From Phoronis ovalis (taxonomy: Eukaryota > Phoronida > Phoronidae): 10,330 bases of DNA. Made by a program: the position numbers and the translations under genes. Below, piece after piece: positions 1 through 8,915 of the stretch. Positions within the stretch are counted from its first letter, which is position 1, and the number at the start of each line of letters is the position of its first letter. A model generated the notes under the pieces. It worked only from the letters and a program-made list of their open reading frames with translations. It did no database searches and was not told the DNA's origin. The stretch covers positions 1-10,330 of the forward strand of contig JAOXYB010065001.1 in the NCBI GenBank assembly GCA_028565635.1. The letters run 5' to 3'.

Positions 1-2
1 TA

Positions 3-36
3 TATATACCTCCAGGTGTGTATCTCCAGGTATATA
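3..36. repeat. Inverted repeat with internal direct repeat at the left edge
   Basis: TATATACCT at 3-11 and AGGTATATA at 28-36 are perfect reverse complements, giving a 9-bp stem with a 16-base loop. Within the same span CTCCAGGT occurs twice, at 10-17 and 24-31, a 14-base period. The window edge cuts the context, so the repeat may extend further left. Confidence 0.6.
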
Positions 37-1823
37 CGTGTACAATATTTGTTAATTTAGATTTACATATATTTTTCAAATTGCAAATTAATGATAAATT
101 GATTGTAGAGGTTTGTAGCATTGATTTTATGATAGCCTTAAAATTGTACACAGATAAACTTTGATTTAGTATAGGATAGCGTCGAACAAAAGATAAAACA
201 AGAAATTAAAGTGCTTTTTTGTTGCAGCGATCACTCTAAATCTGTAAAATTGACTGTAGCTTTAGAAATGGTTGCAGTTTATTTTCACTTTAATAGTAAT
301 GTATTCTTGGGTTACTTATTAAGATTAACATGTGGGTACCAAAATTCGAAAAAGTTGAACCTTAAAATATTGGCATTTACTCAGGTAGTTGTAAATATAT
401 CATAAATCTTATGGTCCAAACGATTTCTTAAGACTTTTAAACCGATGATTTGTCTACATGAAAAAATTAGACTTATTCCAATATCGTTAGGTTCATTCAT
501 CGACTTCATTTACTTTAATTCGTTATCAGGCTGGTTCACCATTAGGATGGTAAAACGGGAGTAAAACTTTAAAACAGTTGCAAGATATGCTTAAAAAAAA
601 CGCAATATTAGTCTAATTTTAGCTCCTTAGGGTTATATTGAGAGCGATGCAAATGATCTAACATATGTTTGGAACGAATACGAGGAAGTTCCTGGTATAA
701 TAATTGGGAAATTCGAGTTATAAAGTTTAAAGATCTAGGCACCACCTTGAAAAATGACAATTAGATAAATCCTGAGAGAAATGCTCCATTTCTCGTTGCC
801 TTCCTTTCACGTTTATGTGGCATATTTGACAGTTCAATCCTGGTTAAAATTCAATATCATCAGTAATTTACTGATGTCCATGACATTGATTTCGAAGTCA
901 ATGAGCCTACAAGCTGTATAACCCTAAAATATATGATCGTGTGACGACTTGACCTAATTATTGCACTCCGGAACTACAGTGTATTTTAAAATAATAATTA
1001 TCTTTGCCCCAAGAGTACTTGGGCGTCAAACTAATTTCCAGTACAATGCAAGTGGTTTACTTACAAGTTAATTAATTAAGGATAATATTAACTCAATCAA
1101 ACATTTTGATTTAGATTTTGATATTGTTAAGTGCTGTTACATACAGGTACAAATTAATGAATTTAAAAAAGGTATATCACTTTGAAACTGTTATGACTGT
1201 AAATAACAGAAACATGTACGACGATATGCAACATTACACTTCTGGCAATAAAACGCAACTTCAACGTTGTTTCAGCAAAAATCTACTAAGAATGGGATCA
1301 ATACAAGTTTAATCTTAATAAAAATTAATATGCAAGTCATGCAAACTGCCGCAACGTATAAATAGGTTTTTGTCCTTATTATATAGTATATAAAATGCTT
1401 TGTCATTTATTAATGTTCAATATTTTTGTTTTATAGGTTTTAATCATTTTATCAATTTTATAACATACGTTGACGGAGCACATGAAATGCGATAGTATTG
1501 TAACAACAAAAGCTACAAAAATTTATCACTTATGTACATTCATAGTTTGCAAAAACAAAGTGTTTCAGTTATCCCAGTTTCATGTGCTTCTGTTAATACT
1601 TTTACAGCAAATGAAAAATTATGAAAACTTTAAAAATCTTCAGATGAAAGAAAAATGTCAGGATCAATCTTTGGTGTGCACGAAAACTTAATTTTTGATC
1701 AAATTTTAAGAAAGGTAAATAACACATGATTAGCTGCTGTGCAATAGTTTTCTTAGATCTGCATTTGGCTTCGTGATTTTACTCAATTTGAATGAAAAGC
1801 TATTTGCACAAAAAACGCATCGA
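37..1823. other. AT-rich stretch without a supportable gene
   Basis: The open frames here are short, begin at non-ATG codons, and their translations are rich in residues from A/T codons with no family motif. No RNA gene, transposon end or long repeat was seen by eye. Apart from small A/T palindromes such as TTAATTAATTAA near 1068, nothing stands out. It may be intron or downstream sequence of the UNC93A-like gene. Confidence 0.5.
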
Positions 1824-1881
1824 ATGCCGTAATGTGGCATGGATTTTAGATGCCTAATGTAATGCCATATCTAATGTAATG
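1824..1881. repeat. Cluster of ATGCC/GGCAT and CTAATGTAATG repeats
   Basis: ATGCC at 1824-1828 pairs with GGCAT at 1836-1840 (5-bp stem, 7-base loop). ATGCC recurs at about 1850 and 1862. CTAATGTAATG is present twice, at 1854-1864 and 1871-1881. The copies lie 12-17 bases apart, which suggests local duplication with divergence. Confidence 0.45.
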
Positions 1882-2259
1882 ACTTTTATGTTTTTGATTA
1901 TATAAATGCAGTTGTGATTTAAAAAGAAAAAAACGTGTCAATATTCTGTAAGTGTTACATATTATTACAGGTAACATCATCTTTTAATGTTTTATTCGAT
2001 ACCCACCTCGACATTTGCTATCGAATTACCAGTCTGATTTATTACGGCGTTATAAAATTAATTAGAAAAACATTAAGTAGTATTTGTATTCTTTATTTTT
2101 TTCTTGATTTACAATTCTCGGAAGACATAGGAGTTTAATGTATTAGAAATAATATTGACATGAAAACGAAGTAATAGCTGAATAAATCGTAAGTGTTTAT
2201 AAAAAAATAAAACATTGGGTGTAACCTTGCATTTTCAGTACAGGCACACTGCATTTATT

Positions 2260-2282
2260 GGTGCAGCCCCCGGGGTGCAGCC
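2260..2282. repeat. GC-rich direct repeat GGTGCAGCC, near-palindromic
   Basis: GGTGCAGCC occurs at 2260-2268 and again at 2274-2282, separated by the five bases CCCGG. The centre (CCCCCGGGG) can also fold back on itself. It stands out as a short GC-only block in surroundings of about two thirds A+T. It may be part of an old interspersed repeat. Confidence 0.5.
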
Positions 2283-2616
2283 TCTATCTTATTTTATTTC
2301 CTGATAACAGAAACCAAAGCTGGTAACAAATAGCAATTAGATACCCGTGTAGCAAAGCAATTGAACTTTAACTTCGGATGACCTCTAAATGACCTTTTGA
2401 CTTCAGTTTGATATAAAAACTACTTTTGATATTAAAGTGACGACAAAACATTAAGGTTATGTGAAAATATAATTCTTCTTTCACTACTAGATGAATTCAA
2501 CGCTAATGCTTTCTTCCCTGGGATTGTCACAATTTAATCTAAAAGCCCGTAAGACTTGTAATATAAGTAATTATTTCTGTAGCTGCAAGTACATTCTCTT
2601 AATCTGTCTTTGAAAA

Positions 2617-2794
2617 TCAGAAATACTCGTTCTGTGTCTCAGTTTTCAAAAACTGCTTTGGCCCAAGACTTGCGTCATCCCCAAATTAGAGTACTTAAAT
2701 CTGGAAGATTATCAAGATTTGTGATGCCATTGTCATCAATACCTACACAGTTACAAATCGTCACTATAATGAACGTCATTTCTTTCACTTTCAT
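2617..2794 (-). pseudogene. Possible relic of a cysteine-type leucine-rich-repeat coding sequence
   Basis: On the minus strand an ATG at 2794 opens a 39-codon frame that stops at 2675-2677. Its second half contains TICNCVGIDDNGI and NLDNLPDLSTL, which follow the spacing of the F-box/AMN1-type leucine-rich repeat (L..L.L..C.gItD.gl..L...p.L..L). Just before the stop, a different frame opens from 2685 to 2617 and continues with GDDASLGPKQFLKTETQ, also protein-like in composition. This pattern would suit a decayed repeat broken by one small insertion or deletion. It could equally be chance, since only one repeat is visible and no splice sites are convincing. The 116-codon plus-strand frame over the same bases is probably its antisense shadow. 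Confidence 0.22.
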
Positions 2795-3403
2795 TTCAAT
2801 CAACTTTATATGCTATATAGCTTTCCTCATTGGTGTGCAACCCAGTAATAAATTGTTTGCAAATATCGAACGTGAACCCTATTTAGTTAAGTTACTTAGT
2901 CATTATAATGTAGTTCATTCCTTGCATATAAGAAAATTACAAAATAATCAAATTTGCTGAACCTGTCATTAGCTTTGGAATATAATCTGCCAGCAGCATT
3001 GATTTCTGGGATTGATTTGTTGTTTGCATTATTACGAGTCAACGTAGAATTACATTGATAAGGCTGATAAGTTCATTGTATGTTCGCTTTCAAAACGTGT
3101 ATAAAGGCTTTCATATTGCATCATGTCAAGTATAAGGTGAGCGGGAAATTATGAACAGAAATGTCCCCAGTACAGGCTATCCATTCAGTATACGGCCGAT
3201 TAGTTACATTTACTTCACTACTATGTATCAATTAAACCAATGATCAGCAATGAACAAGAAAACGAAATTCCGATGTGGTATTAGGGAGTCTCATAAAATT
3301 AATCACCTGAAGAGTTGGTTTTCCCATGTTTGTTAGGACATATCTTACCCTGTAAGACATGTGTTTTAAGGTCTCTTCAAAAATATTTTCTTCTCACAAA
3401 TTT
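2795..3403 (-). other. Presumed intron sequence downstream of the UNC93A-like exon
   Basis: This stretch follows the splice donor on the minus strand. I looked for the next conserved UNC93 blocks (the YVTC..G..NVGYVMI segment, the W-Q-T-Q motif and the NYRLWE.LGF motif) by searching for their reverse-complement codon patterns and found none. A 57-codon minus-strand open segment at about 2900-3090 has no recognisable family signature. The intron is therefore either longer than 3.4 kb or contains short exons I missed. Confidence 0.5.
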
Positions 3404-3409
3404 ACTTAC
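3404..3409 (-). other. 5' splice donor (GTAAGT) ending the UNC93A-like exon
   Basis: Read on the minus strand, the exon ends ...ACTAAG and is followed at once by GTAAGTAAA, a full consensus animal donor. The codon before it completes the conserved GDFTK motif, so the intron is phase 0. Reading through would add only VSKFVRRKYF and a stop, a tail unlike the family, where a further membrane segment should follow. Confidence 0.88.
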
Positions 3410-4429
3410 CTTAGTAAAGTCTCCGAAAATAAAACCTTGCTCCAAACCCGTGAAAACAATTAATGGTAGTAGAAGGACCAAGTTTGGGTTTTGCATGAGT
3501 TTAAATGTTGATAAAATATATTCTCTGGAAGACATTTGTGGTATTTCAGACGCAAGTGAACCTTTTGTGGACAATGATTCTGAACTGTCCAGGAGGGTTA
3601 TGGAAGTGATGACGCCACTAACGACACAAAAAAGATATACACCCAATAATGTATATTGCAAATATTGCGGAATGTTTATGAAGTTTCTGTTGAAGTCATC
3701 TTCGATGTGGCTTGTAAAGTCGTTATAATGTCCACAGTCATTAGCTCCGCAATATTTTCTAAACAAGGACTGATTTAATGGATTCATGTGTTTTGTATGA
3801 TTATTCGTTGACAGCAATACTGCTGTGATTGTATTCCCCCATAGTTGACATGTTTGAAAAATCCCATTGAAAATGCCATTAAACTTGCCAATGATAATCT
3901 CTGGCAGTTGGTTTGTAACTTCAGCATAGTTTAGTGCTGCCGTCGTAACGTACGTTGATTGAGCACTCCACAAAGGTCCTTTAATCATGCCAAACATGAA
4001 AGATGCTGGTATCAGAATAAAATGTTTTGGATAAAAGTTTGTGCCCACATAGAACACAAATGATAAAAAGCCAACAACAACTGTCCCTTTAGTTTTAAGT
4101 TTATGAATAATCCATGGTGCCATTAAGCAAGAAAGTATAGATGCCCCGTATAATGTAGCTAGGGATATGACACCTATACCGTCCTCACCATTAAATGTGT
4201 TCTGTAATGTCTGTAAAGAAATAAAAGCAGTGAAAACGAACATAAAACTGACTCCGAGGATAACAATATTTCGTGTAGCTCTTTTGGCAATCCTTAGGTT
4301 AGACCTCTCCCAATAAATTTTATCCTCGTTCCCTGGAACAAGTTCCACAGTTTTCGGTGGGAATTTAGGTAGCTCATTAGAGGTCACCTCAGTTTTCGAC
4401 TTGTTCATAGTTTTATTGATAACTTCCAT
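3410..4429 (-). CDS. UNC93A: UNC93A-like multi-pass membrane protein, first coding exon (partial, C-terminal part missing)
   Basis: An uninterrupted 340-codon exon runs from an ATG to a GTAAGT donor. UNC93 proteins are MFS-like membrane proteins; the UNC93A branch is poorly characterised and is tied to membrane or ion-channel regulation and nutrient response, so no transported substrate is claimed. Family landmarks occur in order: a first membrane segment (about 54-72) leading into SLQTLQNTFN, then GIGVISLATLYGASILS (84-100), GPLWSAQSTYVT (151-162), FNGIFNGIFQTCQLWGN (183-199), and GLEQGFIFGDFTK (328-340). By eye there are about seven hydrophobic segments: 54-72, 85-106, 115-133, 135-155, 185-207, 255-280 and 313-333. 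The loop at 208-255 has two N-glycosylation sequons (NHT 210, NQS 219) and the close cysteine pair C227/C232 typical of this loop. Residues 1-50 are hydrophilic, a longer tail than in human UNC93A. The full family length is about 450-550 residues, so roughly the last third must lie in later exons. The start is the first in-frame ATG after an in-frame stop 24 codons upstream, with G at -3 and +4. Confidence 0.92.
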
Positions 4430-4501
4430 GACGTAAGCGTAATATTCAAAATCCTTTGTTTTGCTGCAGTTGTCACATTTTGGGGTATTAATTAATGTTC
4501 A
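4430..4501 (-). promoter_or_regulatory. Immediate 5' leader of the UNC93A-like exon
   Basis: On the minus strand, an in-frame TGA (complement of 4499-4501) lies 24 codons before the ATG, with no in-frame ATG between, so the chosen start is the natural one if the leader is contiguous. A start-stop element ATGTGA (complement of 4473-4478) lies 43 bases ahead of the ATG in another frame. CTGCAG (4464-4469) could act as a splice acceptor. If it does, the start-stop element is intronic and the leader next to the ATG is only 34 bases. The polypyrimidine tract before it is poor. No clear TATA box or initiator was identified. Confidence 0.4.
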
Positions 4502-5847
4502 CCGATATAATTACACAAATTATACCGTCTTTTTATATTTGGGCTAGCCTTTTGTGTAAGTTCGCTCGATTTTGTTGGTAATTTTCCTTGAACAATCTTT
4601 AACATCTAGGATCTTCAAAACAGTGATTCGCATAAGTTAAATTCTTTTCACATTCACTTGTCAGATATTCTCTCATCAATTTAAACAGCATGAAATACGA
4701 TAATTAAAATCATCCCTTCACTCTTAATGAGCTGAATTTCTAAAAATATTTTTTCAATTATCAATCCCAACTACAAGCAATTTGCGTGACGGATACTCTT
4801 TAAAAAATCTGCTGTCTCAACGACTTCAGTTCCATTGGCTCCTTTTTAAGGGTGCACGTATAGTTTTCCGTTGATTTCACGGAAGAGCTGTAAAGTTGTT
4901 CCGTATAGTGCTAATACTTAACTTAAGAACTCCAGACATGTAGATGATCACTCAAGTTTAAATCTCTAAAGTTTTACCAATCAAATATCGGAGAAGCAGT
5001 TTAGCTATTCTTATTGGTTAACCTTAATCATTTTTCAGATCAATAGTTGAACTAAGCAAATCGTTGAATGTCTTCCTGATTGGGTCGATAATATATAATT
5101 TTCGTATTCTTTAAGCACGCCCGTAAACTTCCGATGTTAATAAGGTATTTACTCTATATTTTCGTTCATTTTATTGCTGAATAAAATATCAGAAGTTATT
5201 GATTTTTTAGATAGTATGGGCGATTGGACTATTTCATATTTTTGTACAATCCGAGTGAACAAAAAGAACACGAATGTGGAGTTCTCGCCGCAATTTTCAA
5301 CAAACCTCGCAATCCACACAGACTAAATTATATCGGCATTTTTAGGTTCATCTCAAGTGCCCCCAAACAAACCGTGTACCGTTTTTCATTATCTATTTTG
5401 TATATATGTTACAAAAATAATGTAAGTGATTGGAAAAAGAGGTGTCAACAATTAATATTTTTGTCAAAAACCCGATCTTATTACGTGCCCGATGTACAAA
5501 ACCCGTCCAAAAGGTATCTTGTCGCATCTATGTACACCGGGTTTGAGTGTGTTTGAACTAATAAATACGAAAACACTCATCAGTATTCCACTGCTGCATG
5601 CAGTAACCTGTAACTCGTTGATATAAGTTAAATCTCTGGATGGATTACATTGGATATCAAGTGAATTATTTGTGGTTCTTATTGTAAGTGCAACAAGCGA
5701 CGGTATTATATTTATGCTTATAAATTTAATGTATCTAAAGAATGATTAATAATATTCCTAAAGATAAAGGGCAGCCGTTTTAGTTCATGTTATACAGCTT
5801 AACTCCTACACACGAGTGTGTGTAAATTGTGACATATTTGGTTATAG
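4502..5847. other. Upstream flank of the UNC93A-like gene, no assigned gene
   Basis: On the minus strand this is the region in which promoter and any 5' non-coding exon of the UNC93A-like gene should lie. No element can be assigned with confidence. A small hairpin, TTCCGT (4866-4871) with ACGGAA (4879-4884), is present. A plus-strand frame of about 110 codons (5224-5556, TTG-started) has no recognisable domain but contains a strong donor-like GTAAGT at 5422-5427. Confidence 0.45.
5807..5824. repeat. Perfect hairpin, TACACAC / GTGTGTA
   Basis: TACACAC at 5807-5813 and GTGTGTA at 5818-5824 are exact reverse complements around a four-base GAGT loop. It is compact enough to form a stable small stem. 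It is not followed by a T-run and no role is evident. Confidence 0.5.
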
Positions 5848-5982
5848 TTCCATTTGACAAACTCCACCCACCTGGAAACGTGATGTGTGTAAAATATGTT
5901 AACACAATTCGAAAATCAGTAGTAGCTGATCTAGCCTCACGTCTTATCGAACAAAACAGAAGACAATTAAACGTGGATATTG
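5848..5982 (+). other. Open segment between possible splice acceptor and donor (unassigned candidate exon)
   Basis: The plus strand has GGTTATAG ending at 5847 and GGTAAAAAA starting at 5982, enclosing 135 open bases. The translation includes FDKLHPPGNVMCVKYVN and VVADLASRLIEQNRRQLN, with a balanced amino-acid mix that is less skewed to A/T codons than nearby frames. No family is recognised. The acceptor has only a weak pyrimidine tract and the donor is non-optimal (GTAAAA), so chance remains likely. Confidence 0.15.
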
Positions 5983-7590
5983 GTAAAAAAATAATTATAC
6001 CATATCAATTTTGTAAATTTCATGTAATGAATGGTTAACAATTTTGAAACATAATTAATTTGTTTTAACAACCTCCGTGAAACACTTTAAATAAAATTAT
6101 GTGACATTAGGTCTTATTCATACCTAACAAATTCATTGTTTCAGGGCTTCGAAGAGGTATTTCATGAAATATATTCTTAAGAAATATATAAATAAGTCTA
6201 CTAATGGATTCAAGGCCAGAAGAAATCGGGTTTAACTTAAACAAACAAAGTAATTATTTATCGCGTGTGACTTACAATAATAACAACGTGATAAATGTGC
6301 TGTTTCTTAGACATATAATTCACACAATATATCAAATCCCTTTTTTTCATTATGTTTCTTTTACAAAATCCCTAGGCAATACTCGAATTTTATTGTTTAT
6401 GTTACGCCATGTTACGTTAATTGGTTATAATACGTAAGAACAAGGGTATCGCGTTTAATTCATGTTTATTCTTGTAATATGTGATACTTCAAAATTCATT
6501 TGCAAAAGTAATCTTCAATGGCAGGATGTATTTGAGTAGGAGTAGTAATAAATTAAGTACCATTGGGAACTGATCCAGAAACCGAAGAGATCTGAGTCCA
6601 CCTTTCGGCAAAAACAAATAACAGATGGCATGATTTTCGGGAAATATAACCAAGTCTGTTGAAAATACACAAACGAAAAAAATTACGAACCATCAAGTAT
6701 CGTTTTGTTGCAAGCGATGTGTTAAGTGTTTGAACAATCTATTTGTAAGTAACTAGAATTGTATATTTTATAAATACGACGATATATCTAATATAGTTCA
6801 TTCAAAAGAATATAATATTCTGTTACCGATCGAGCTATTTGAAAACGGCGAAAAATATACAGATCCCAGTATCGAGCATTCCCTTTTTTAAGACAGGTAA
6901 GATATTTATTGTATTTCTTTGAATGTTTTCCAATGTTATATAAAAACAATAGGATAGATATCTGTGTTGATAACCACGATGTTTTCATGAGGCACAATGC
7001 TTAATTTGTCAAGAGAAATCGATGGTCAAATGTGCCACTACACACCTATTTAAGAGGTCGTTGTAAGAAATGGCTACCCGATATACACACAACTCCAAAA
7101 TATCAATCGTTGCAAGCATTAGCCACCAGTAATGTTGTATTATTTGGTATGGTTATAGTATAGAATAGTTAAAGCACTACATAATAACTCTAAATTTTTA
7201 TAAAATTAGCAGTTTATGCAAAATAAAATACCTTGAAAGTGTGATGAACCAAGCACATTTTAGACTATTTTTACTAATAAAAGTTTACAGTCGTGGCTGC
7301 ATGAGGATGTTTAGTTCCGCGATCCTAGCATTCCACATGTCATAATCTGGAGGCAATGGGTATTAGGATGATTAAATTTTCACAGTAAACAGTTGTATAA
7401 TGAATGTTACTTTATACATGCACTGCTAAGGGTCCCCATTTTGGCAGAATTTTCCATAGATAACGCTTGAATTTAAATATAAGACATAATTTTGGTAAAA
7501 TAAATAGGTTCGCACCAACACTTAATTGTCCTTAACCAAATTATATCAGATCCTTATTTTTTATTAACGCAGGTTTCGTGAATTTTTATT
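5983..7590. other. AT-rich stretch without a supportable gene
   Basis: A 77-codon ATG frame at 6204-6437 (plus) and a 46-codon ATG frame at 6553-6693 (minus) are open but carry no domain, signal peptide or conserved motif I can name. The first becomes A/T-driven and hydrophobic toward its end. No RNA gene or mobile-element end was recognised. Confidence 0.5.
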
Positions 7591-7602
7591 AATAATAATA
7601 AT
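7591..7602. repeat. Short AAT microsatellite
   Basis: Four tandem AAT units follow TTATT. The array is short and may vary in length between individuals. Confidence 0.7.
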
Positions 7603-7636
7603 GGGCCTGGCAGACAGGTAAAAATGCATGCAACAG

Positions 7637-7648
7637 TAGCGCCCTCTG
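7637..7648. promoter_or_regulatory. CTCF-core-like sequence TAGCGCCCTCTG
   Basis: Read on the minus strand this is CAGAGGGCGCTA, which matches the AG-R-K-GGC-R-S core of the animal CTCF site. The upstream CCA part of the consensus is not matched, so this is a half-match at best. Similar GCGCCCTCT strings also occur in interspersed repeats of marine invertebrates, which is an alternative explanation. Confidence 0.18.
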
Positions 7649-7857
7649 TACTACCTATATGCACCTTAATGTGCAAATAAAGCCTTAAGCATAGGACTAT
7701 GTAGATATTGGTTAAATCTTGGTTTCAGTAGACTCAATTGACATTTTCCGTAAAAAAAGATCTTCTTATCTGTGTCAAAAATGATTTATGACCAAAAAGA
7801 AGAGTGCAGTTCATAAAATGGATTACTCCAGCATCCCGCTAAGCATCCCATTCATAA

Positions 7858-8013
7858 TTTGCTTCCGCATGCTACACTAACATATGGCTAGAAGTGCTCG
7901 AAGGAGAATATTTGAAAGCAGAAAAGATGATTGGGAAAGAACTTGAAGAGAGGAGGTGTACATTCGTGTATTTTACTGCATGTTTCTACAAGGACTTAAC
8001 ATTTATCAAATCT
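7858..8013 (+). other. Purine-rich open segment, unassigned
   Basis: This plus-strand frame stays open for 52 codons, with stops on both sides. Its middle reads WLEVLEGEYLKAEKMIGKE, a charged, helix-like sequence, and the DNA at about 7897-7957 is strongly purine-rich. There is no ATG near the beginning, so it would have to be an internal exon. The possible acceptor (GGCTAG ending near 7891) and donor (GAG|GTGTAC near 7955) are both weak. No family is recognised. Confidence 0.13.
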
Positions 8014-8098
8014 TAATGCTAATTAATGCGTATAAGCATACATGTAGGACATTTAATTATAAAAAGTTAAAGAATACTTAACTTTTTGTCGCTTTTAG

Positions 8099-8194
8099 TC
8101 CCAGTCAGAAGTTATAAATTCAACGAAACATGTCTTAAAGATGGTGTATTTGAATCAAGGTGACGTCGTACTTTCAGAGATCACTCTTCCATGA
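8099..8194 (+). other. Possible terminal exon behind a strong splice acceptor (unassigned)
   Basis: A good pyrimidine tract and acceptor (ACTTTTTGTCGCTTTTAG, ending at 8098) is followed by 31 open codons that include HVLKMVYLNQGDVVLSEI and a TGA at 8192-8194. A second frame after the same acceptor is also open, for 20 codons. A polyadenylation-like AATAAA lies at 8350-8355. No protein family is recognised, and no upstream exon can be joined to it with confidence. Confidence 0.18.
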
Positions 8195-8897
8195 AATAGT
8201 TACAAAACTTAACAAATACAAGCAAAAACTTAGATCCATTTTCAAACCAAAACAAGTAGCGCGAGGGTGTCAACAAGTTAGAGATTATTTTCAAGACTGA
8301 AATTGTAGGTTGGTAAGATCATGGCCGTTTTATTGGTTACGTAACAATGAATAAATTCACCACCAGGGGTAGCCACCGATACGTTTTTAAACAAAAAAAT
8401 GTGATTGTTAGACTTATATTATAATGCTACTCGTTTACAAAGTGATTGGAGTAATGTCTGCGGACAATTTTAAATTTTTATGTGATTTAAGCGTTATACT
8501 CATTTACAAAGGACAATTGTTATAATGATTACATTGTGTAAAGTTTTGTCGATGAGGAACTTTTTTGCGAGTATTGTGACTAGAACGCGGTTCATTGCGT
8601 GCTCTTAAAACAAATTGTTATTACATATATAATATGTTTATCATTAACAAATCGCAATCTTAAACAACAACACTTTACATCATACACTCACGCATACTAT
8701 ATACTCTTTATTGCCGATATGCGGCTGATCAAAACTCTTTTTTTCTGTAATTCGCTAATTTATTTTCTACGACTACATATTCGCTCGTTTCTTCGATTAA
8801 AAACGATGCGTGCCTTTTACACGTTTGTTGGTTCGCTGCCTCTAGTTTTCTTTCGATATACAAATAACACAGGAGATATTTTTCAATTATTTGAAAT
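8195..8897. other. Stretch without a supportable gene
   Basis: A plus-strand frame of 121 codons (8599-8964) begins at GTG, not ATG. Its translation is dominated by hydrophobic and A/T-coded residues, without domain or motif, so I treat it as chance. CACCACCAGGGGTAGCC near 8359 partly resembles a CTCF site but departs from the core. Confidence 0.45.
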
Positions 8898-8915
8898 GGG
8901 GTGGGGGTTTCGGGG
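8898..8915 (+). repeat. G-rich block GGGGTGGGGGTTTCGGGG
   Basis: Three G-runs (4, 5 and 4 bases) sit 1 and 4 bases apart in an otherwise AT-rich region. A canonical four-run G-quadruplex is not complete, because no fourth run of three or more follows nearby. A two-layer or bulged structure would still be possible. Confidence 0.5.

Noticed and set aside
211-2138. Several 64-73 codon plus-strand frames (211-405, 1118-1312, 1470-1691, 1935-2138)
   Set aside because: All start at non-ATG codons and are of a length expected by chance at this base composition. None has a family motif.
2610-2960. 116-codon plus-strand open frame
   Set aside because: It starts at TTG, has no domain, and overlaps the minus-strand LRR-like segment, which reads as more protein-like.
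2985-3090. Minus-strand open stretch with a TGGCAG string as a possible UNC93 WQTQ exon
   Set aside because: The frame containing W-Q ends almost at once, and the other frame has none of the flanking UNC93 residues.
3315-3728. 137-codon plus-strand open frame
   Set aside because: It lies antisense over the UNC93A-like exon and starts at TTG; the minus strand has clear family motifs, so this is a shadow.
5224-5330. Amidophosphoribosyltransferase-like ECGV motif
   Set aside because: Only four to five residues agree with the N-terminal region of that enzyme, and the residues that follow do not match.
6553-6693. 46-codon ATG-started minus-strand frame
   Set aside because: It is short, with no motif, no recognisable leader and no support beyond being open.
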